Positions 31,259 to 64,000 of a DNA stretch of 64,000 nt are shown piece after piece. The stretch lies in contig NC_072791.1 of NCBI RefSeq assembly GCF_028583425.1, positions 12,109,868-12,173,867 of the forward strand, given 5' to 3'. The DNA comes from Eublepharis macularius. Lineage: Eukaryota > Chordata > Lepidosauria > Squamata > Eublepharidae. The position numbers were made by a program, and so were the translations under genes. Numbering within the stretch: position 1 is the stretch's first letter; every line of letters starts with the position of its first letter. The notes below the pieces were generated by a model. It worked only from the letters and a program-made list of their open reading frames with translations, had not been told where the DNA came from and did no database searches.

Positions 31259-32614
31259 CCTCACTTCAAGCCTCTGGTCTAATTCAGTAAAAGGCACCTG
31301 CATTTGTTTCTAAGTTTAAGAAAGCCAGATTCTCTCAGCCCCTCCCTGGCAATATGGAAAAAGCCATTTACCTGTTATAGCAGGAGAGGGGGCTGGGAGA
31401 GGAGAATCGCTGCTCTTTCCCTTTCAAAATCCCTTTCAAAATCACTCTGGCTTCCTGCTGCCCATCCTATGCATAACATCCTGAAATTATGACTATTTTC
31501 AGTTTAATATTTATTTTAATAAATATGTGTTGCAGTTTAATATTTATTTTAACAAATATGTGTTGCTTGGGCTAACATGGTTAGCAAAAACGATGTATTA
31601 AAATAAATTTTGAACAGACAATAGTCATAATTTCAGGATCGGCAACACTTACTCTGAATGACTAATAGAACCTGTGGAGTGCTTGTATTTTCCCTCCCAT
31701 GGGGGGTGTGTGTGTGCATCGTTCTTAAGCTTGGAGGTTTCAAATACGATGATCTCTTTCAAGGTATTTTCACATACACAAAGCTCAAGGGGGGAAACCC
31801 CACTCTTTATGATAAAGAATCACACAACCATTCCTAGAGAGGCTTGAAGGGAGACGGCCACCTGACTTGCTGCAGTCACTTCCTTTGTTGAGAGGGGAAG
31901 AGGAGAGGAGGCAAACACGGAGGACTTTTTAAAAAGAGGTAAGCAATGGACAAATATTTCCTTTGCAAAATGCCTGCCTGCTTTTGGCATTAGTAACCAG
32001 AGGGCTCCGTTCACCTCCAGGGCTTTCCTACTTGCTCTCTGGAAGCTGCTCTTCCCTGGCGGTGGAACTGAGTTCTTTTTGCAATGAGGGGGGCATCTCC
32101 GGACATCTTTTAAACCCCGCGATTCAGCCCTCCCCTTGCTTCACTAAAGGGAATAGGGATTCTCTGGTTTGATGGTTTCCTCACAAGGAAACCACGGAGA
32201 GTGGCTGGGGGCAGCTTGTTCGGGGACCCATCTTCTTGCTTTTCTGGTTTAGGACACTTATACTTTTGGAGTGTTCCCCTCTTCATGCTGTTATGGCTTA
32301 CTGAAGGCACAATTCTGCCCACAGACTCAGCACAAATTTCCTTGCCTGAAAATCTGCAGTCATCCAGGTGACTTCTGCAGCCCAGCACTCTTCAGTTGTC
32401 TTTGCTAATGGAAGATCTGTGGCTCCTAGAAATCCACCTCTCCTCTTCAAATCACGGCCCCTTCGGACAATCTAATCCTTTCTTAACTAGTCAACAAGCC
32501 CTGTGAAGTCACATGTCCAACTTGGGTTTCTCAGATGAGACACCAAGATCTTGGTCTGGCTTTGCTTCCTTGTATGACAAAGATATTTATTTCTTTAGGG
32601 GATTTTTGTGCTGC
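31259..32614. other. No gene recognised
   Basis: Intergenic sequence upstream of copy B. Near 31500 there is a short inverted pair, with AAATTATGACTATT and its complement AATAGTCATAATTT (about 31490 and 31620), enclosing a duplicated AATATTTATTTTAA. Open frames at 31960-32170 (+) and 32110-32388 (-) have no recognisable similarity. Confidence 0.3.
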
Positions 32615-32804
32615 CTCTCCAGAGACCCTGACTGAGGCAGCTGAAGAAGCACATTGTAAAGAAAACATAAAAAATTAGTTAAAAACCCAGCATAAGAAAA
32701 CCCCATCCAGAGTATAAAAACATAGATCCTTGAATGATAACAAATAGCGCTTTGTAGACTGAAAACAATCTATCAAGATAGTATTTACAGATTAATTCCT
32801 TACT

Positions 32805-33065
32805 TTAAAAGGTACACGTCAAAAACCTCATTTTTAGCCAGCATATAAAACTCTTCCAACTTGTTAGCATATTTAGAGTTCTTGTCTGCACAGTTAGTTG
32901 AATTTTATGAATGAAATCGGTGGTTTGGGACCCTGCAAGCTTATGAATTAGAGCCCCCTTCCTCATCTCTGGCTCCTCCATGGCTCTGGCAACTTCTATG
33001 GACAAGCCACACTGCTCCTGAAATCTTCTCCAGTTGTCTACAGTATGATTTGAGAGATCTAGCAT
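32805..33065 (-). mobile_element. Gag-like retroelement fossil (copy B)
   Basis: The minus-strand translation begins MLDLSNHTVDNWRRFQEQCG and continues with EPEMRKGALIHKLAG, resembling the N-terminal part of Gag from Ty3/gypsy-type elements. It is the better-kept of the two duplicated fossils. Broken, with no ends visible. Confidence 0.4.
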
Positions 33066-33514
33066 CTCTGGGACTCTCAGTTGCTCCCTTCTGCTCCTAA
33101 TTCAGTCATTCTCACTTCTCAACCATTTTGTAAATATGCACACCACTCCTGGTCCCACCTAATGTTCTCTGGTATCTGAATACTGCCGGAATCTTTAGTT
33201 TAACATTTAGCAACAAGTGGGGTTAAGCAAGGACTTTCAGAGGGCATCTCATTTCCCCCTCCTCCAACATATTCTCTTTCCCTTTTTTGCCCCCCATAGC
33301 TTCTCCCCCTTTCCAGTTTCCTTCTCTCTTTCCCATCCACATTTCTCTGCTCCCTTCATCACCTTTCCCATTTTATGTTCCCTGTATCCTCTTCTTGACA
33401 CTATTTCCTCTTTCCCTCCTCCTGGCAGCTTTCATGCGCACTCCTTTCCCTACATTCTTCTCTCCTTCACAGCCACTAAAAACTCACTTTCATCTATGTT
33501 ATCATCTCTTTCTA

Positions 33515-33735
33515 TATATTTATTATTTATTTACTTCTTTTATATATTGCATTTCTACTCAAAGGGAGGCCAAAGCAGCTGACATCTTTCTCCTTGCCTC
33601 CATTTTAACTTCACAACAATCCTGCAAGGTAACGTAGGCTGTAGTGTGTGACTGGATCAATGTGATCCAGTGAGCTTCTACAGAAGAGTGGTGGAGTCTC
33701 CCAGATCCTACTTTGAAACTCTGGCCAATACACTA
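33515..33735 (-). mobile_element. tRNA-derived SINE, decayed
   Basis: The reverse complement begins near CCAGTGTAGTGTATTGGCCA and continues AGGATCTGGGAGACTCC, which match pol III A-box and B-box-like positions of lizard tRNA SINEs. The tail region is near 33520 (TATTTATTATTTATTTAC). Confidence 0.55.
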
Positions 33736-33816
33736 CACTGGCTTTTGTGGGAGGGGGCTGCTTTTGAACAGGAGCAAGCGTCCAGGCCACTTGCCTGTTA
33801 GTATATTAGATGCTGT

Positions 33817-34077
33817 CAGGGCTTTTTTTCCAGGAAAAAAGGTAGTGGAACTCAGTGGGTTGACCTCGAAGAAAATGGTCACATGGCTGGTGGCCCCGCC
33901 CCCTGATCTCCAGGCAGAAGGGAGTTTAGATTGCCCTCCGCACCACTCCAGCGGCACGGAGGGCAATCTAAACTCCCCTCTGCCTGGAGATCAGGGGGCG
34001 GGGCCACCAGCCATGTGACCATTTTCAAGAGGTTCCGGAACTCCGTTCCACCACGTTCCAGCTGAAAAAAAGCCCTG
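33817..34077. mobile_element. hAT-type fold-back MITE
   Basis: Ends are CAGGGCTTTTTTTCC and CTGAAAAAAAGCCCTG, with an exact 8-bp target duplication, GATGCTGT (33809-33816 and 34078-34085). The arms are long (about 100 bp each: GGGGCGGGGCCACCAGCCAT and its inverse), so the element folds into a hairpin around GCACCACTCCAGCGGC. Internal-deletion derivative of a hAT transposon. Confidence 0.88.
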
Positions 34078-34189
34078 GATGCTGTTATTAAGCAGAGTGG
34101 ATCCTTTCTGCTTGCTTAAATATCACTGATTCTGGGGTATTCCATTAGCTTTCATGAGTCACTGGTCACCTCTTTAGATGCAGGTATCC

Positions 34190-34268
34190 ATATATAACAT
34201 TATTTATATTATTATATATTATATATATTTTTATATATATTATATTATTTGTGTGTGTGTGTGTATAA
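34190..34268 (+). repeat. AT/GT microsatellite
   Basis: TATTATATATTATATATATT-type repeat running into GTGTGTGTGTGTGTATA just upstream of the SCAN exon of gene B. Confidence 0.8.
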
Positions 34269-34413
34269 TGGGAGCCCAAAGCAGATGACATCATTCTCCT
34301 TGCTTCTCTCTCTCCCTACATGTGTGTGTGTATGTCCAGCACCTGCCTAGGTAGAAGAATCTGACAGAGGAGGAAGGCGATCCAGGTGGAAACTGTTTGG
34401 AGGAGAAGGAAGG

Positions 34414-59578
<25,165 letters not shown>

Positions 59579-60060
59579 AAGCCATATAAATACATAGAGG
59601 GTGGAAAGAGGTTTGCTCAGAGGGCCCACCTCATTTCCCATCAACAAATTCACATAGGGGAGAAACCATATAACTGTGTAGGGTGTGGGAAGAGGTGTAC
59701 TCAGAGCTTCTGCCTTACCGTCAATTGATAACTCCACACGGGAGAAACCATAGGAATGTGTTGTGTGTGGGAATAGCTTCGTTCAAAGTACAGATCTTAC
59801 TTCACATCAACGAAATAGGTTTGCTTGGAGTACAGAGCTTAGTATACACCTATGAATTTACACAGGTGAAAAACCACATAATTTGGTGGAGGATGGAAAG
59901 AACTTTGCTCGGAGGGCCCACTTTACTGTTCCTGAACAAATCCACACAAGGAAGTAACCATACCAATGTGTGGAGTGTGGAAACAGCTTTTCTCAGAGTT
60001 CAGGCATTTTTGTGCATGCAACAAATCTGCGCAGGAGAGAAACCACGTAAGTCTGGAAGA
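59579..60060 (+). pseudogene. Decayed finger units after the gene B stop
   Basis: Five to six relic units follow in shifted frames, for example [52 protein letters not shown] and VECGNSFSQSSGIFVHA, with several lost Cys/His and in-frame stops. The finger array was once longer and has been shortened by the stop at 59576. Confidence 0.85.
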
Positions 60061-60550
60061 AAGTTATGTTTAAAAAGTCATCACATATCAAACAATTCTC
60101 ATAGGAGAGAAAACATACAAGGACTTTGGGTAGGGTTTTTGATGTAGAGTGAAAGTCAAGGATATTTCAAGGGTGGAAGAAGGAGAGATTTTATATGTTT
60201 TAATTTGGAATTGTTAAAAATGTTTTGTAAACCACCCTAAACAATGTACAAACGTGAGATACAAATGCTCTCCATGGCCATTGTCCATAGCATCTTCACT
60301 CATCTACACCATAACTTTTTACATTTTTAATTTAATTTTTATTTCTTAATTTAAATTTAAATTTTTTAAATAAGTGTAAGAATAAATAACACAGCATTCA
60401 CTCATCTGTGAGCATTCGCTCAAACTTTTAAGTGTGAGAATAAGTTACAACAGTCTTTGTTTTTCTTATTGCGAGCCAAAAATCTATTTTTGTGGGGGAC
60501 ATGAGGAGTTTAGGAAAGCTCTCACTCTCCTGGAAAACTATGGTTGTAAT
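60061..60550 (+). other. 3' flank of gene B
   Basis: AT-rich, no coding sequence supported. The polyadenylation site is not resolved: no canonical AATAAA is close to 60060, but AATAAAT strings occur at 60383 and 60655. Confidence 0.4.
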
Positions 60551-60665
60551 TATTCAAGAGGGCTTTCTACTCAGATGGGAGGGCTGTAATCCTGAATGTA
60601 ATCTGCCCTGGGCCTGCTTGTGCAGGGAAGGCAGAATAAAAGTCCAAAATAATAAATAAATAATT
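60551..60665 (+). mobile_element. LINE/SINE 3' tail
   Basis: TAATCTGCCCTGGGCCTGCT, AGGCAGAATAAAAGTCCAAA and a (AATAAAT)n end: the 3' end of an L2/RTE-like retroposon. 5' part absent. Confidence 0.45.
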
Positions 60666-60879
60666 ATGTATGGACGCTGTCTCAAAGAGATATGTCAGCA
60701 ATGGGATAGGGAGCGACTATAGACTTTACTTCTGTTGCTGTAAGCATGGTCCTAAGGCTGGATCCTACATTGCTTAATATGTCGGTATTAGAATGATATA
60801 GGCGCTGTTTCATCAATTCCTTAACTTTATATTGGATTTCTGCAGGTTTAAATATTTGCAGATTTACTTTTATATACCT

Positions 60880-60993
60880 TATTACATCCATATTGAAATG
60901 CCTTGTGAGTGCAATAACCCATACTGTGTAATCCGCCTTGAGTCTCCGTGAGGAAACAGTCTATAAATAACGTAAATAAATAAATAATAAAAT
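60880..60993 (+). mobile_element. LINE/SINE 3' tail
   Basis: TGTAATCCGCCTTGAGTCTC, AACAGTCTATAAATAACGTA and a (AATAA)n tail typical of vertebrate L2-type 3' ends. Sequence from 60670 may belong to it. Confidence 0.5.
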
Positions 60994-61286
60994 GAACTGA
61001 ACTAGGGGCTCTGCCCTGGTTGCGCCACTCACCGTATTTAACAATAGTTTGATTACTGATTTCTGGGGAGGAACTATGGTAGGCTGAGGTCTCTCACCGC
61101 ATGGAGGAGCACTGGTGCCAAGAACAACAGCGGGGCGTTAAATTCTGGCTGATATGATCTCTCTAGACAAAAGAGAGATCATGAGATTACCCACTCATCC
61201 TTCGGACAGCGTCTCCCTGTGGGTAAATTGCAGAAACTGAGGTTTTTGCAGGTTGCCTGGGTCTGAACAGTTGGGAGGCTTGGAAA
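60994..61286. other. No gene recognised
   Basis: Mixed sequence with a small inverted pair around 61160 (GATCTCTCT...AGAGAGATC). Nothing further is supported. Confidence 0.3.
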
Positions 61287-62660
61287 TCATAGAATCATAG
61301 AATCATAGAGTTGGAAGGGGCCATACAGACCATCTAGTCCAACCCCCTGCCCAGTGCAGGATCAGTCTAAAGCATCTCTGACAAGTATTCATCCAGCCTC
61401 TTCTTGAAAACTGCCAGTGAGGGGGAGCTCACCACCTCCCTAGGCAGCTGATTCCACTTTTGAACTGACGGTGAAAAAGTTTTTCCTAATATCCAGTTGG
61501 TACCTTTGTGCATGTAGTTTTAGCTCATTGCTTCGCGTCCTACCCTCTGCTGCCAACTGGAACAGCTCTTTGCCCTCCTCCAAATGACAGCCTTTCAAAT
61601 ATTTAAAGAGAGCAATCATGTCCACCCTCAACCTCCTCTTCTCCAAACTAAATGTTCCCAAGGCTCTCAGCCTTTCCTCGTAGGGCTCAGTCTCCAGACC
61701 CCTGATCATCCTCGTCGCTCTCCTCTGCACCCTCTCGATTTTGTCCACATCATTTTTGAAGTGAGGCCTCCAGAACTGCACACAATACTCCAGGTGTGGC
61801 CTGACCAAGGCAGTATAGAGAGGGGCTATGACCTGAGATTTTGATGCTATGGCCCCTTTGATACAACCCAGAATTGAATTAGCCTTTTTTGCCACCACAT
61901 CACACTGACTGCTCATATTTAGTTTACAGTCCACTCTTACCCCAAGATCCCTTTCACATCTACTACTGCCCAGAAGTGTATCCCCCATCCAGTATTTGTG
62001 CTTCTCATTTTTGTGGCTCAGATGTAATACTGTGCACTTGTCTTTGTTGAATTGCATCCTATTCACAGCTGCCCACTTCTCCAGAGTATTCAGGTCTTGA
62101 TGAATTTTAATTCTATCTTCTTGGGTGTTTGCTACCCCTCCCAATTTGGTATCATCAGCAAATTTAACAAGCAGCCCTTCCACTCCTTCATCCAGATCAT
62201 TGATAAAAATATTGAAAAGTACTACGTCCAAAACCGAGCCCTGCGGCACCCCACTGGATACCTCCCTCCAATATGATGAAACGCCGTTGACCACCACTCT
62301 TTGAGTGCGGTCCTCCAACCAGTTCCCTATCCACTGAACTGTCCTATAGTCTACTCCACAGTCTTCCAGTTTTCCCATCAGAATGTCATGGGGGACTTTA
62401 TCAAAAGCTTTACTGATAAATCACGTCAACAGAATTCCCCCGATCCAGTAAGCTGGTCACTCGATCAAAGAAGGAAACCAGGTTGGTCTGGCAGGATCTG
62501 TTAGGAACAAAACCATGCTGACTTCCCCGGATCACTGAGTGGTCCTTCAGATGCTTACAGATTGATCCCTTTAAAATCTGTTCGAATATCTTCCCAGCAA
62601 CAGAAGTCAGACTGACCGGCCTGTAGTTTCCCGGGTCATCCTTCCTCCCTTTCTATGTTC
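61287..62660 (-). mobile_element. CR1 LINE, 3' portion with 312-codon ORF
   Basis: The 3' end on the minus strand is marked by the ATCATAGAATCATAGAATC repeats at 61289. The open frame 61440-62378 encodes RT motif B and after: SYWREVSSGVPQGSVL, LLVKFADDTKLGGVAN (FADD), NSILGCIKGAIASKSQVIAP, YTALVRPHLEYCVQFWRP and RVQRRATRMIRGLE. The uninterrupted C-terminus suggests a fairly young insertion, truncated at the 5' end near 62660 in the RT. Confidence 0.9.
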
Positions 62661-62963
62661 ACTACTGTGGTGAACCCTACCATAGGGGGACACTGATGGT
62701 GCAGAAAGAGTGATTATGGTACAAGCACCACTCACTTTCAAACTTTCCCGCGCACTGCCGCCGCTCCAAGGAACAGGACCCCCTCCCCGAAAAGTGAGCC
62801 CCCAGGTCCCGGAGAGCAGCTTCTTAGAGGCAGGCAGGGGGTGAGTTCCATAATAAGTGACAGGAATGCCCATTGGAAACCGCAGTAGAGGCTGGAAGGC
62901 CATGGGAGAGGATGGAAGGCCCATTCCATGTGATAGGGGTGACGGACGCCCACTGACTTGCCG
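62661..62963. other. No gene recognised
   Basis: GC-rich sequence with open frames on both strands but no recognisable protein. Confidence 0.3.
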
Positions 62964-63301
62964 CAGTGCCATCCAAACACATGACTACATCACAAAGATG
63001 CGAGGAGAATACAGGGTGGACCTTGAGAGCCATGCTCCGGTCCTGGAATGACGCCCCCCTCGAGTGGAATGACAGTCTGCAGGACCAGAGAAGATGCTCC
63101 AGGGTGCGTTGTCCACCCCCTGCACCAGATTCCCCAAGTCCATCCCTGTCCCCACAATCAGCCGATATATATATATATATATATGCAGACTGTCATTCCA
63201 CTCGAGGGGGGCGTCATTCCAGGACCGGAGCATGGCTCTCAAGGTCCACCCTGTATTCTCCTCGCATCTTTGTGATGTAGTCATGTGTTTGGATGGCACT
63301 G
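62964..63301. repeat. Perfect 118-bp inverted repeat with 102-bp spacer
   Basis: Left arm 62964-63081 and right arm 63184-63301 are exact reverse complements by base-by-base reading: CAGTGCCATCCAAACACATG at the left edge against CATGTGTTTGGATGGCACTG at the right edge. The spacer holds a CCCTGCACCAGATTCCCC segment and an (AT)10-like run ending next to the right arm. The lack of any mismatch means it is very recent, maintained, or an assembly product. Confidence 0.9.
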
Positions 63302-63645
63302 ACTCCAGCAGCTCTGTCAGAGAATGAGAGTCCTTGGTGATGCCTCCCCAATTTGCCAGACACACTCTGGCCACATTACAATTCCTACCACCCTGTCTGC
63401 AGGTACATTGAGTGGTGAGGGGATAGAGAAGCAGGTTGGGGCCCCAAGGTGCCACTGGACACCTGCTCCTTTGAGCAGCAGAGGTATACAAAGGCACGGA
63501 GCCATCTGGAACCTCCTCGGAGCCACTCCTGCAGAGTCATTCACTTTGAAGTGTGAAATTGCAGCCCTTCGGGGAAGTAGAGTGGGGGGCTACTGTCATC
63601 CACAGGCAAGCAAATAGACAAGGAGCAGGAGTTGTCGTTCAACAC
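63302..63645. other. Sequence between the inverted repeat and a minus-strand 3' end
   Basis: A minus-strand frame crosses from 63497 through the right arm without a stop, and a + frame covers 63324-63617. Neither shows a domain I recognise. Confidence 0.3.
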
Positions 63646-63647
63646 AT

Positions 63648-63653
63648 TTTATT
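63648..63653 (-). terminator. Polyadenylation signal AATAAA (minus strand)
   Basis: AATAAA read on minus, 6 bases after the stop codon of the putative exon at 63660-63893. A stop followed so closely by AATAAA is compact, in the style of transposon genes. Confidence 0.4.
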
Positions 63654-63659
63654 GAACTG

Positions 63660-63893
63660 CTAAAAGTGAAGAGGATGTCTGGACACGTGTCTTGTTATTG
63701 TCAACCAGCTGGGAAGGGAGCAGAGCCAGTTTGTGCAACGGTTGGAGCTGCGAGATCCATTCCTCGTGTTGCCCTCCCGGGATCTAGGTTGAGATGCAGG
63801 CTGCCCTGGGCTAGACTTGAATGGCAGTTGAGGAGGATAACTGGGGGCAGGAACAGCCATGCTCCTTGGCCTCTCTGACGGGCTGCGATCTAC
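63660..63893 (-). CDS. Putative 3'-terminal exon of an unknown gene
   Basis: The minus-strand acceptor GTTTCCCTTTCAG is followed by VDRSPSERPRSMAVPAPSYP, then QLPFKSSPGQPASQPRSREG and a basic end (WLTITRHVSRHPLHF), stop at 63660. It is rich in Pro, Ser and Arg with no recognised domain. The upstream exons lie beyond the window. It could belong to another transposon. Support is limited to the acceptor, the open frame and the polyadenylation signal. Confidence 0.35.
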   Translation of the reverse strand, partial: VDRSPSERPRSMAVPAPSYPPQLPFKSSPGQPASQPRSREGNTRNGSRSSNRCTNWLCSLPSWLTITRHVSRHPLHF

Positions 63894-64000
63894 CTGAAAG
63901 GGAAACAGACACATGCAGGGCAAGGGGCCCGGCCTTGTCCAAGCCCCAGCCCAGTCTGCTGTGTTCTGGGAGGGTGTCCGTGGCTGGGAGCGGGGGCAGC
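63894..64000. other. Window edge, presumed intron
   Basis: Upstream (minus-strand sense) of the putative terminal exon; no feature seen. Confidence 0.25.

Noticed and set aside
32110-32388. 92-codon minus-strand frame upstream of copy B
   Set aside because: No similarity to anything I recognise, no splice signals, and not present near copy A.
62607-63497. Open frames around the perfect inverted repeat
   Set aside because: Each arm gives the same peptide on opposite strands; no domain recognised and no way to choose a coding strand.

Overview
This window looks like nuclear DNA from a squamate reptile (lizard, probably gecko-like). That call rests on the mixture present: BovB/RTE, CR1, L2, L1 and Tx1-type LINEs, tRNA-derived SINEs of the lizard type, Penelope remnants, Helitron-like and hAT MITEs and a PIF/Harbinger transposon, all scattered through a cluster of spliced SCAN-KRAB-C2H2 zinc-finger genes. 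There are no operons and no prokaryotic signals. No host RNA genes were recognised.

Layout. (a) 1-1.5 kb is an L1 fragment carrying a Helitron-like insert. (b) 1.5-15.9 kb is duplication copy A. It holds a complete SCAN-KRAB-zinc-finger gene on + (exons 2375-2791, 2945-2987, 5035-5114, 5367-5493, 13624-15863; 968 aa, 25 fingers), with introns filled by Helitron, L2, CR1 and BovB insertions. (c) 15.9-28.1 kb is a Tx1-type L1 on the minus strand, split by a 9.35-kb PIF/Harbinger element (18267-27617). That element encodes a DDE transposase and an unknown coiled-coil protein on + and a trihelix/SANT-like protein on minus. One of its introns carries a solo LTR. (d) 28.1-32.6 kb is repeat-rich and includes an inverted, partial third copy of the SCAN exons (29.3-30.2 kb). 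(e) 32.6-60.1 kb is duplication copy B, a second complete SCAN-KRAB-zinc-finger gene (34414-34827, 34993-35035, 39084-39163, 39406-39532, 40868-40960, 58017-59578; 772 aa). Its last intron is enlarged by a CR1 containing a full-length L1 (44951-57795), which in turn contains a second full-length L1 (46531-52642) with both reading frames open. (f) 60.1-64 kb holds LINE tails, a CR1, a perfect 118-bp inverted repeat and a possible 3' terminal exon on the minus strand.

How it fits together. The two zinc-finger genes are tandem paralogues: splice positions, splice phases and intron sequence match along their length, so most insertions can be dated as before or after the duplication by whether the other copy keeps an empty site. 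The proteins should be nuclear DNA-binding regulators (SCAN dimerisation, KRAB recruitment of the TRIM28/KAP1 machinery, finger array for DNA recognition). The usual target of such proteins is transposable elements, which make up most of the surrounding sequence. The Harbinger genes form a separate unit: transposase plus trihelix protein is the known two-gene arrangement, and the third gene is not part of the arrangement I know.
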